Shown in pieces: positions 17,177 to 24,952 of a DNA stretch of 64,000 nucleotides. The notes beneath the pieces were generated by a model. It ran no database searches. It saw only the letters and a program-made list of their open reading frames with translations, and was not told the DNA's origin. A program made the position numbers and the translations under genes. This stretch comes from Winogradskyella vidalii (GTDB taxonomy: Bacteria > Bacteroidota > Bacteroidia > Flavobacteriales > Flavobacteriaceae), in contig NZ_JABFDG010000003.1 in NCBI RefSeq assembly GCF_013403955.1, positions 310,001 to 374,000 of the forward strand, written 5' to 3'. Every line of letters begins with the position of its first letter. Positions within the stretch are counted from its first letter, which is position 1.

Positions 17177-19666
17177 ATGATTTATAAAATCACTTTCTTT
17201 AAACTCCTTTTTTTAGCTTTTTTTTCGATTGGTAATGCTCAAATATCTTCAGTCGAAGCCATTCAAAATGCATTAAGCTCAGCCACAGAAGGTTCAATAA
17301 TCACGATTGAAAATGGTACCTATAGTAATGGCGATTTTTCAATTGAAGCGAATGGGACTTTTACGAATCGTATAACTATTCAGGCACAAACACCAGGCGG
17401 AGTTATTTTTGACAACTGCCGTATAAAAATGGGAGGGACTTATATAACTCTGACAGGGGTTGTTTTTTCGGGTACTTATAATTTTAGCGAGTTTGGTGCT
17501 AATTCTTATGTAATTTCATTTAAAAATATTTCAGAGTGTTCCAATTGTAAAGTGTCTCAGGTTAAAATTGAAGACTATAATCCGCCTTCTAATACCAGTG
17601 ATTTACGTTGGATTAGAGTTTATGGTCAGGATAACGAGATTAGTTACAATACCTTTATCAATAAAGACTGTCTGGGGTCTATGATTTTTAATCAGCGAAG
17701 TTCTGGTATTGAAGACCGCATGAAAATTCATCATAATTATTTTGCCTTCAGAAATCAGGTGGGTATTGCCGATGAATATAATGATGTTGACGTAATTAGA
17801 ATTGGTGATAGTAGCCAGTCGTTATCTGATTCGTCTTCCGAAGTTTATGATAATTATTTTTACGAAGTTAAAGGTGGTGAACCTGAAATTATCGCCAATA
17901 AAAGTGGTAATAACCAATACTACAGAAACACATTTGAAAATTATTTAGGCGCCTTATCGCTTAGACATGGCAATGGATGTTCAGTTTATAATAACTTCTT
18001 TCTAAACGATGGTAAAGATGAATCTTACTTTAATGGTGGTATTCGAATTATTGGTGAAAATCATAAAATTTATAATAATTATATTCAAGGAACAAACGCT
18101 ACAAAACAAAATTCGTCTAGCAAAGGTGGTGGACTAGGAGCTATAAATATTTCAGCAACGCAATCAAATAATGACCAACTTAGCGGTTATGGGCCAATTC
18201 ACAATGTAATGGTCGTTAATAACACTATTGTTGATTGTGATTTAGGCATAAGAATAGGCGTAGATACTGGAGGTTCTGGTCAGAATGTAGCTCCCAATGA
18301 TATTATTGTCGCTAATAATCTCATTGTAGATTGTGAGGTGTATGTAGAGACTGAGCGACCTGCAACCAATTCAGTTTTTGAAGGTAATTTGTATGATACA
18401 GGTATTGGAGATGCAGCAATAGGTTTTGCAATTGGCTCAGGGTTTTTGGAAAGTGAATTAAATACCGATGGCATTTATGCGATTGCTAATTCTAGTCCTG
18501 CAATAGATGGTTCTATAGGAACGCATGGTCAGGCTATTTTTAATGATGATGTTTTTGGCGGATTACGGTCAGGTGTATTTGATGTCGGTGCTCAAGAATA
18601 TGGCGCTACAATAACAAACACCCCATACAAGCAAAGTGATGTTGGTGTGTCTGTAGGTTTCGGTGCTGCTGAAGGTCCAGTTTTAATGGCATCTGAATCT
18701 TTGTTGGTGTATGCAGGTCTTGGAGGCGATTTAAATGTTGAAATTATTACAGAGTCAGATACCAACTGGAATTTTGTGGATAATTTATCTTGGATTTCTT
18801 TAAGCAGTAATAACGGTGTAGGAGGAGACAATATTACCATTACAGCAACAGATAATTCTGATGGAACTGATAGAGAAGGAGCCATTACATTAACAGCAGA
18901 CAATGGAGCAGCGCCTATTGTGATAAATATTACACAATCTACAGAAGCTTTTATTCCAGAAGAAATAGTTGTAGATGCTTCAGTTGGTGTAGGTACGGAA
19001 GAAGGTAAGGATAATGTAGCTACCGATTTTGCTCATGATGATGTTTATCCAATTACAAATGCCTATTATTGGTCTGCTAACCCAGAAGATGGGGAGGCTT
19101 CAATTACTTTCGATTTATCCTGTAACCACACTTTAACTGAAATAGGAATTCATTTTTTAAAATCTGATGAAAGAACAACTAATTTCGATTTGGCTGTTGC
19201 CGCAGATGGAAGTGACACATTTACGACAATTCTAGCGAATCAAGATTCTAGTATTGCGCCTCTAAGTGAGGAGCAATTGTTTAGCTTAGATAATAGCATT
19301 GCGCGCTATGTGAAAATCACAGGTTATGGTAATAGTTCTTCATCTTCAAACTGGGTAAGTATTGCAGAGGTTAATGTTTATGGTGATATAGCCTGTGATG
19401 ATAGCTTAAGTAGTTCTGAATTTGAATTGCGTACAGCGAATCATATTCGTGTTTTCCCAGTGCCAGTTCATGGTGATGCATTAACGATTACTTCTTCAAA
19501 AATTGCCATTGGAGCTTTTGAAATATTTAACAGTTTAGGGCAAAATGTGATGACAATGCATGCAAATTATTCAAAAAATATAAGTGTAAATGTCGAGCAA
19601 TTAAAACAAGGTATGTATTTTGTCGTTCTAGAAGGGCTTGGTACAGCAAAGTTTGTAAAGTATTAA
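17177..19666 (+). CDS. Secreted PL6-type polysaccharide lyase with BACON, F5/8C and T9SS sorting domains
   Basis: An 829-residue exported enzyme. After a signal peptide (ending near SIGNAQ), residues about 20-460 form a right-handed beta-helix of the PL6 alginate lyase/chondroitinase B type. The predicted catalytic base Lys242 (IANKSGNNQYYRN) and acid Arg263 (LSLRHGNGC) have the family spacing. A BACON-like domain follows (about 497-590, NLSWISLSSNNGVGG), then an F5/8-type carbohydrate-binding domain (about 593-740). The last 75 residues form a type IX secretion sorting domain (SLGQNVMTM, LKQGMYFVVLEG, ending FVKY). It probably degrades alginate or a related uronate polymer outside the cell. 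No neighbouring polysaccharide-utilisation genes (SusC/D, transporters) are seen. Confidence 0.85.
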   Translation: MIYKITFFKLLFLAFFSIGNAQISSVEAIQNALSSATEGSIITIENGTYSNGDFSIEANGTFTNRITIQAQTPGGVIFDNCRIKMGGTYITLTGVVFSGTYNFSEFGANSYVISFKNISECSNCKVSQVKIEDYNPPSNTSDLRWIRVYGQDNEISYNTFINKDCLGSMIFNQRSSGIEDRMKIHHNYFAFRNQVGIADEYNDVDVIRIGDSSQSLSDSSSEVYDNYFYEVKGGEPEIIANKSGNNQYYRNTFENYLGALSLRHGNGCSVYNNFFLNDGKDESYFNGGIRIIGENHKIYNNYIQGTNATKQNSSSKGGGLGAINISATQSNNDQLSGYGPIHNVMVVNNTIVDCDLGIRIGVDTGGSGQNVAPNDIIVANNLIVDCEVYVETERPATNSVFEGNLYDTGIGDAAIGFAIGSGFLESELNTDGIYAIANSSPAIDGSIGTHGQAIFNDDVFGGLRSGVFDVGAQEYGATITNTPYKQSDVGVSVGFGAAEGPVLMASESLLVYAGLGGDLNVEIITESDTNWNFVDNLSWISLSSNNGVGGDNITITATDNSDGTDREGAITLTADNGAAPIVINITQSTEAFIPEEIVVDASVGVGTEEGKDNVATDFAHDDVYPITNAYYWSANPEDGEASITFDLSCNHTLTEIGIHFLKSDERTTNFDLAVAADGSDTFTTILANQDSSIAPLSEEQLFSLDNSIARYVKITGYGNSSSSSNWVSIAEVNVYGDIACDDSLSSSEFELRTANHIRVFPVPVHGDALTITSSKIAIGAFEIFNSLGQNVMTMHANYSKNISVNVEQLKQGMYFVVLEGLGTAKFVKY

Positions 19667-19699
19667 GTCTAAATTTGAATAAGCACTATATAAAGCGCA

Positions 19700-20629
19700 A
19701 TGAATTTACAACAAGAACTCAATAAAACAGGTGGATTTAAAAATCTTGAATTGTTAGCAAAACAAGTCGTAGAAGGTTTTATTGCCGGCATGCATAAAAG
19801 TCCTTTTCATGGATTTTCTGCCGAATTTGCTGAACATAAAATATACAATCCAGGAGAAAGCACTAAGCATATCGATTGGAAACTTTACGCTAAAACAGAT
19901 CGTTTGTATACTAAGCGTTATGATGAAGAAACCAATTTGCGTTGCCATCTAATACTAGATAATAGTACATCGATGCATTATCCTGAAACGGCAGGAACTC
20001 AAGTTGATAATTTAAATAAAATTGCTTTTTCAGCTTTAGCCAGTGCCTCGTTGATGCATATTTTAAAAAAACAACGCGATGCGGTTGGTCTAAGTATTTA
20101 TAGTGATAATTATGATTTTTATGCGCCAGAAAAGGGGAGCGAACGGCATCACCAGATGTTATTGCATAAATTAAGTGAGGCTGTAATTTCTAAACCTGAG
20201 ACTAAAACTACTGAAACCTATCAATATTTACATCAGATTGCAGAAAAAATGCATCGTAGGTCTTTAATTTTTGTCTTTACTGATATGTTTCAAACCTCAG
20301 AAGATGACGAAAAACTCTTTGAAGCATTACGACATTTAAAGCATAATAAACATGAAGTAGTCTTATTTCATGTGTTTGATAAAGAAAAAGAACTTTCTTT
20401 TGATTTTGACAATCGACCTAAACGTTTCATAGATGTAGAGACCGGTGAGTATATTAATTTGTATGCAGATAATATAAAAAATAATTACCAAAAATCTGTA
20501 AAAGAATACTTTACGGACTTAAAAATAAAATGTGGTCAATACAGAATTAAGTATGTTGAGGCTGATATTAATGCTGGTTTTAATAGCATATTAACGACGT
20601 ACATGATAGAGCGACAAAAATTTATTTAA
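19700..20629 (+). CDS. DUF58 family protein with von Willebrand A-like region
   Basis: A 309-residue soluble protein. The DUF58 core is visible: FAEHKIYNPGESTKHIDWKL, near residues 45-65, then a vWA-like stretch with the MIDAS-type DNSTSMHYP near 93-101. The C-terminal half (about 180-309) has an alternating strand/helix pattern, including RSLIFVFTDMF. DUF58 proteins usually sit beside a MoxR AAA+ ATPase and BatA/BatB membrane proteins, where they may act as metal-dependent chaperone partners. No such partner lies next to it here. It follows the lyase by 33 bases but is probably unrelated to it. Confidence 0.85.
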   Translation: MNLQQELNKTGGFKNLELLAKQVVEGFIAGMHKSPFHGFSAEFAEHKIYNPGESTKHIDWKLYAKTDRLYTKRYDEETNLRCHLILDNSTSMHYPETAGTQVDNLNKIAFSALASASLMHILKKQRDAVGLSIYSDNYDFYAPEKGSERHHQMLLHKLSEAVISKPETKTTETYQYLHQIAEKMHRRSLIFVFTDMFQTSEDDEKLFEALRHLKHNKHEVVLFHVFDKEKELSFDFDNRPKRFIDVETGEYINLYADNIKNNYQKSVKEYFTDLKIKCGQYRIKYVEADINAGFNSILTTYMIERQKFI

Positions 20630-20645
20630 TTTTTTTACTTTTTTG

Positions 20646-20676
20646 TTTGTCAAATTGAAAATGCGGTGTATATTTG
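20646..20676 (+). promoter_or_regulatory. tRNA-Asp promoter
   Basis: TTTG (20646-20649), 19-nt spacer, TATATTTG (20669-20676), 18 bases before the mature tRNA. This is the best consensus promoter in the window. Confidence 0.7.
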
Positions 20677-20694
20677 CACTCGCAATTATGCAAC

Positions 20695-20768
20695 GGTCTG
20701 GTAGTTCAGCTGGTTAGAATGTCGCCCTGTCACGGCGAAGGTCGCGGGTTCGAGTCCCGTCCAGACCG
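20695..20768 (+). tRNA. tRNA-Asp (anticodon GTC)
   Basis: 74 nt. The acceptor GGTCTGG pairs with CCAGACC, with discriminator G at 20768. The anticodon stem CGCC/GGCG encloses the loop CTGTCAC with GTC at 20729-20731. The T arm GCGGGTTCGAGTCCCGT is present. CCA is not encoded. It has its own promoter and terminator, and no flanking direct repeat suggesting an integrated element was seen. Confidence 0.97.
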
Positions 20769-20785
20769 CTAAAATTGCAAAAAGA

Positions 20786-20811
20786 AGCTTCAAGAAATTG
20801 AGGCTTTTTTT
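20786..20811 (+). terminator. Rho-independent terminator after tRNA-Asp
   Basis: 8-bp stem AGCTTCAA/TTGAGGCT (one G-U pair) capped by a GAAA tetraloop, followed by seven T. Confidence 0.85.
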
Positions 20812-21023
20812 AAGCATTATTCCCACTTCAGGTGGTGGTATGAAGATGTTGTGTTGTTCTAGGAGGAATCCTAGAGTAGTTGTAAGATTCTTAACGATTG
20901 TTGAGGACTTACCAATGAAAGGCTTTCCTTTTTTCTGAATAAGAAGATTGGGATGCTTTTTTGTTTTATAGCCTTTTTTTTAATCATCACACACGACTTT
21001 TGGGAGTGATTCTTGTACAAAAC

Positions 21024-21087
21024 AAAAGCAGAACATATTTTAATATAATTAAGGTTAGGGCCTTAGTATATTAAATGTCCTGCTTTT
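21024..21087. repeat. Long imperfect hairpin in the tRNA-Asp to lipoprotein gap
   Basis: The arms AAAAGCAGAACAT...TTAATATA...AAGG and CCTTAGTATATTAA...ATGTCCTGCTTTT pair over most of 64 bases around a small loop. It lies about 60 bases past the stop of the minus-strand lipoprotein gene and could end that transcript. The rest of the 20812-21147 gap shows only a short CTAGGA/TCCTAG hairpin near 20860. Confidence 0.55.
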
Positions 21088-21147
21088 TCAATATTCAGAA
21101 ACTATGTTTCTTAGAGCTAACACAGTTGTTTTGTATTTATGGTGCTA

Positions 21148-23163
21148 TTAGTCTAATAGGCATCGGCATGAGAATTTAAATTCTGTATTAGGAGAGGCTG
21201 TCGCAACGTTTTCATCTGTAGCACTTAGAACAACGTTGTTTTGGTCAGAGGTCCACCAGTATCCTAAGCCTGGAGAATTTCCATAAGAACCAGATGGCGG
21301 AGGGTAGGTCGTCCAAGAGCCTCCAGGTAATGCTGAAAAACCAGATTCGTTTGTTGCTCCAGTGTTTGGCGAGCTCCATAGGGTTGTAGATTTCATTTTG
21401 CCTCCAGCGATGTCGCTTCCGCCAAGATTAGTCACTAGTTCCTCCCATTCAAAGCTACTTGGTAAGTGTGTGCCATCAGGACAGGCACTGTTTGCAGCTG
21501 ACCAACTGTATAATCGACCGTAAGTATCACAATTTTCAGTATTATTGTCATAACATGCGCCGCTTCCAGAATCATAATTTAAATTTTCAGCAAACCAAGT
21601 TTGATTTCCAATGGTGACTAAATTATATTCTTTTCCGTCTCTTGGGTCAATAAAAATGGTGCTTTCAGAAGTGGCATTAAAAGTTACAGGAGTTTGAATG
21701 TCTGCGCCATTAGCTTTTTTAACGGTAACTTCAACCGTTTGTGAAGGTGATGCATTACCCAGAGTCCAAATAGCTTGCGCTAGACCATTGCCATCAGTCA
21801 TTACAGATGTTACACTTTCGTTTTCTACGGTTCCGTCACCTTCAGTTATTGTATAATATACAGGAACATTACTAATTGGGTTTCCTAATAAATCAGTTAC
21901 TTTAACAACTAAAGGGTTGGTTAATGCTTCTTCTTGAGTTCCGTTTTGGCCATTTCCAGAAATAATTTCTAATGTTTTAGGTGCACTCCAAATCGTATCT
22001 TCAAAATTGTCAGTTCTAGAATATGGGGTAATATTATGATCCATAATAGTGATTATAAAGCCTGTTGTTAAGTCTAAGCCAACCTTTAACTCTGAATCCC
22101 AATCTAAAGAGGGTGAAGCAACATTTAAAGTGAAATCTTCAGTCATTTTAGGTTCGCAATAGGGACCAATAACACTGTATAATTTTACAGTGACTTTAGG
22201 AGTGATAGTTAAATTTTGTGCCAGGTTAACTTCTCCATTAAAATTGATGTCTTTTGGGGTGAGGTCTGAGTCTAAATCAAAATTTGCAGTCCAAATATCA
22301 TCTTCGTGTTTAATACTAGATGTAAATGAGTAATTGTTTGTAAAGCCAGAAGTCACTGAAGCACTAGCATCGATTCCGGCATTTAGTTCAGCAATAAGTT
22401 CAGTGTTTATGGTAACAATCACTGGAGCACCACCTAATAATATGGTGATTTTTTTGTCAAAATCAATTAATGTGGTGCTAAATTCAGGTAGATTTACACT
22501 TCCGCTTGCATTTAACAATAAGTCACAATCAATTTCAAGTGTTGCATTATCTGTTTCAAAATTAAAGTAATCTAAACCACCGAATAATGTGTAATCTGCT
22601 TTAAAGTGTAGGCTAGGATTAAATTTAGCAGTACCACTTGTTATTTTAAACGTTAAACCACTATTGTCGTAAAGTGTTGTATTTGAGAAGTTATAATCGA
22701 CACCATCGTCCATTACAGTTACTCCATTTTTAGCGTAATTGATTGTGATTTCTGAGTCTCTTCTATTGCCTGATCTAGAGCTTTCAGAAATATCTGATGT
22801 AAACTCTAAGGAGGCATTGTTAAAAAGATCATCTAATGTGGCTTGAGTTGTCTCAAGTGTTAAACTATTTCCGTTAGTGTCTATAGAAACAATTTTCCTC
22901 AGGAAACCTTCGCCTTCATCACCAACTATAATGTCATCGATATTGACTTCTGGTGGGTCATTTTCAAATTCTAAGATATAAATACCGTTAGATAAGTCTG
23001 TTTCGGAACTTATAAGGTCAGAATTTTCATTAGAAATTACCACTACATTTTCTGCAACTTCGGCGTCCTGTTGATTGGGATTTTCGTCAGAGGTGGTATT
23101 GTTGTCATCTTTTGAGCATCCAAAAAACAACAGTAAACTAAAAAAAATAGCAAGATTTTTCAT
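21148..23163 (-). CDS. Surface lipoprotein with invasin-type Ig-like and FISUMP domains
   Basis: A 671-residue lipoprotein with signal peptide SLLLFFGCSKDD (Cys16). Residues about 30-390 are beta-rich and unrecognised. They contain DAEVAENVVVISNENS and a long stretch resembling filament or adhesion proteins. About 400-505 looks like a bacterial Ig-like (Big_1/invasin) domain, with LTNPLVVKVTDLLGNPISNV. Residues about 508-671 form a FISUMP domain: DPRDGKEYNLVTIGNQTWFA, then GRLYSWSAA, LPSSFEWEEL and a closing Cys pair, CRCLLD. FISUMP domains occur on Bacteroidota and Fibrobacter surface proteins of unclear function, so an adhesive or structural surface role is only an inference. It is monocistronic. 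Confidence 0.82.
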   Translation of the reverse strand: MKNLAIFFSLLLFFGCSKDDNNTTSDENPNQQDAEVAENVVVISNENSDLISSETDLSNGIYILEFENDPPEVNIDDIIVGDEGEGFLRKIVSIDTNGNSLTLETTQATLDDLFNNASLEFTSDISESSRSGNRRDSEITINYAKNGVTVMDDGVDYNFSNTTLYDNSGLTFKITSGTAKFNPSLHFKADYTLFGGLDYFNFETDNATLEIDCDLLLNASGSVNLPEFSTTLIDFDKKITILLGGAPVIVTINTELIAELNAGIDASASVTSGFTNNYSFTSSIKHEDDIWTANFDLDSDLTPKDINFNGEVNLAQNLTITPKVTVKLYSVIGPYCEPKMTEDFTLNVASPSLDWDSELKVGLDLTTGFIITIMDHNITPYSRTDNFEDTIWSAPKTLEIISGNGQNGTQEEALTNPLVVKVTDLLGNPISNVPVYYTITEGDGTVENESVTSVMTDGNGLAQAIWTLGNASPSQTVEVTVKKANGADIQTPVTFNATSESTIFIDPRDGKEYNLVTIGNQTWFAENLNYDSGSGACYDNNTENCDTYGRLYSWSAANSACPDGTHLPSSFEWEELVTNLGGSDIAGGKMKSTTLWSSPNTGATNESGFSALPGGSWTTYPPPSGSYGNSPGLGYWWTSDQNNVVLSATDENVATASPNTEFKFSCRCLLD

Positions 23164-23498
23164 AAACTAATAAGGTGTTGGTTAATAAAGGGTTAAATTT
23201 AGTAAGGGGAGTCTTTGTATAAAATACCCAATAGTAGGTATATTTTGAATCGTTTAAAATTCACTAATATGAAGATGTAGTATTTATTGGACACTAAGTT
23301 AGTCTCAAAACAGAAAGTGCTTTTATAGTATGAGTTACTATTGGGCGTGTGTTGTAATTAGTTTATGGGGGCTTAATTGTTGATTATTAGTTATTTGATT
23401 TCGTATAAAATCAAACTAAAATCAAGGGTTTTATGAAAAAAAATGCCTGACTATTTTTAAAATAATCAGGCTGTATAATTAAAAACAATTAAAATTAA
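23164..23498. other. Intergenic region between the FISUMP lipoprotein and usp
   Basis: No coding frame of note. It contains the presumed promoter of the minus-strand lipoprotein gene (no consensus -7 box found) and the usp terminator at its right side. Nothing else interpretable. Confidence 0.6.
23436..23471 (-). terminator. Rho-independent terminator after usp
   Basis: GCCTGA (23445-23450) pairs with TCAGGC (23466-23471), extended by AT pairs. On the minus strand it is followed by a T-rich run. Confidence 0.75.
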
Positions 23499-24323
23499 TT
23501 AGATTTTAAAAGTAATCACAGGTCGATTAGCGTGATTTACCAAATCTTCACTTATACTGCCATTAAAGAAATGAGCAATACCTTGTCTTCCGTGAGTGCT
23601 AATACCAATGAGGTCGGCATTAATATCTTTAGAAAAATTTAAAATTCCTTGTTCTACAAAATTATCATTGTGTATAGTAATGGTATAATTGTCATAAGTC
23701 TCTCCAGAAATAAAATCATCAATTTTAGATTTTGCTTCGTAGGATGTCATAAAATTGCTAGAGGTGATGACTAATAGCAAATGTATTTTAGATCCAAAAG
23801 CTTTTGCAAATTTTACGGCTTGCTTGTAAGTTTCTTTGTTGTCGTGCTCAAAATCTGAAGCAAATACAAAATCAGAGACTTCAAAACTTTGGTGTTCATT
23901 TTTTATAACTAAAACAGGGACTTCGGAGTTACGAACTACTTTTTCGGCATTAGACCCTACAAACATCTCCATCATGCCTGTTGCACCGTGAGACCCCATT
24001 ATTATGATATCAATATTAAATTCCTTACAGGATTCGTTGATTTCGTTAAAGGTTATGTCTGCTTTAACAATATCATGTACGGTAATACCTTGCAAATAAT
24101 CTTGTTCTATTAGCGTTTTAAATCGTTTTTGCGCTAACTGCATAAAGAATAAAGCTTCTGGGATATCGCTTCTTACTTTTCCTTGATCAGTTTGTTGTAA
24201 AGGAATTTCCATCATGTGTAATAAGTATATCTCAGCACCATGTTTTTTGGCAAGCATGGCAGCTACTTTTAGGGCGTTTTCAGCTTGATCCGAAAAATCG
24301 GTGGGGACTAATATTCTATTCAT
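23499..24323 (-). CDS. Universal stress protein, tandem UspA domains
   Basis: A 274-residue protein with two UspA domains in tandem (about 1-142 and 148-274). The first opens ILVPTDFSDQAENALKVA. It ends with the nucleotide-binding signature GSHGATGMMEMFVGSNAEKV, followed by PVLVIK. The second domain ends GISTHGRQGIAHFFNGSISE. The G-2x-G-9x-G(S/N) pattern is present in the first and partly in the second, so ATP binding is likely at least in the first. The role is a general stress response and no target can be named. It is divergent from rimP, sharing the intergenic region. Confidence 0.92.
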   Translation of the reverse strand: MNRILVPTDFSDQAENALKVAAMLAKKHGAEIYLLHMMEIPLQQTDQGKVRSDIPEALFFMQLAQKRFKTLIEQDYLQGITVHDIVKADITFNEINESCKEFNIDIIIMGSHGATGMMEMFVGSNAEKVVRNSEVPVLVIKNEHQSFEVSDFVFASDFEHDNKETYKQAVKFAKAFGSKIHLLLVITSSNFMTSYEAKSKIDDFISGETYDNYTITIHNDNFVEQGILNFSKDINADLIGISTHGRQGIAHFFNGSISEDLVNHANRPVITFKI

Positions 24324-24380
24324 TGGTATTGGTTTATGTTAGTTCTTTAAATTTAAGAAAATTATTCCACATTACATAGC

Positions 24381-24411
24381 TTGTATAAAAAATTAAAATA
24401 TTGTACATTTG
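24381..24411 (+). promoter_or_regulatory. Promoter of rimP-nusA-infB
   Basis: TTG (24381-24383), 20-nt spacer, TACATTTG (24404-24411). The predicted transcript has a leader of about 60 nt containing the hairpin at 24440-24465. Confidence 0.65.
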
Positions 24412-24439
24412 CACCGTTGTTTACTAAAAATAAATAAGC

Positions 24440-24465
24440 GAGAGGACGAAAAGTCCTCTCTTTTT
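24440..24465 (+). terminator. Terminator-like hairpin in the rimP-nusA-infB leader (candidate attenuator)
   Basis: A perfect 8-bp GAGAGGAC/GTCCTCTC stem with a GAAAA loop, followed directly by TTTTT, ends 10 bases before the rimP ATG. The upstream gene (usp) is divergent, so there is no plus-strand transcript to terminate except this operon's own leader. That argues for attenuation of the rimP operon. Confidence 0.7.
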
Positions 24466-24475
24466 ATATTAAAAA

Positions 24476-24940
24476 ATGTTTAAGAAAACAGTAGAAAACT
24501 TACTTCAAACGGCCTTAGACGAAAGACAAGATTTGTTTTTAATAGATTTTAGTCTCTCGGCAGATAACGCAATAAAGATTATTATTGATGGTGATAATGG
24601 TGTTTTAGTAGAGGATTGTATGTTTATTAGCAGAGCTATTGAACACAATATAGATAGAGATGAACACGATTTTTCTTTAGAGGTATTATCCTCTGGAGCA
24701 TCAACACCTCTAGTTATGCCAAGACAATATCATAAACACATTGGTAGAAATTTAGAAATAAAGACTTTAGATAGTCAAAATTTTGAAGGTGAGCTTACTG
24801 AAGTAAACAACGAAGACGTGGTTTTAAGCTGGAAAGCCAGAGAACCAAAACCTGTCGGAAAAGGAAAAGTAACTGTGGCTAAAACAGCAACGGTTGCTTT
24901 CAGTAATATTAAAGAAGCAAAAGTTAAAATAAAATTTTAA
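24476..24940 (+). CDS. rimP: Ribosome assembly cofactor RimP
   Basis: A 154-residue protein that assists 30S subunit maturation. The N-terminal alpha/beta domain (residues about 1-80) contains LIDFSLSADNAIKIIIDGD and VEDCMFISRAIEHNID. The C-terminal SH3-like domain includes MPRQYHKHIGRNLEI and LTEVNNEDVVLSWKARE. It is the first gene of the conserved rimP-nusA-infB operon, 12 bases before nusA. A terminator-like hairpin precedes the ATG. Confidence 0.93.
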   Translation: MFKKTVENLLQTALDERQDLFLIDFSLSADNAIKIIIDGDNGVLVEDCMFISRAIEHNIDRDEHDFSLEVLSSGASTPLVMPRQYHKHIGRNLEIKTLDSQNFEGELTEVNNEDVVLSWKAREPKPVGKGKVTVAKTATVAFSNIKEAKVKIKF

Positions 24941-24952
24941 TTCATATCAATT

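Noticed and set aside
20695..20810. tRNA-Asp as a possible integration site
   Set aside because: No repeated tRNA 3' end, integrase or foreign gene cluster was seen nearby.
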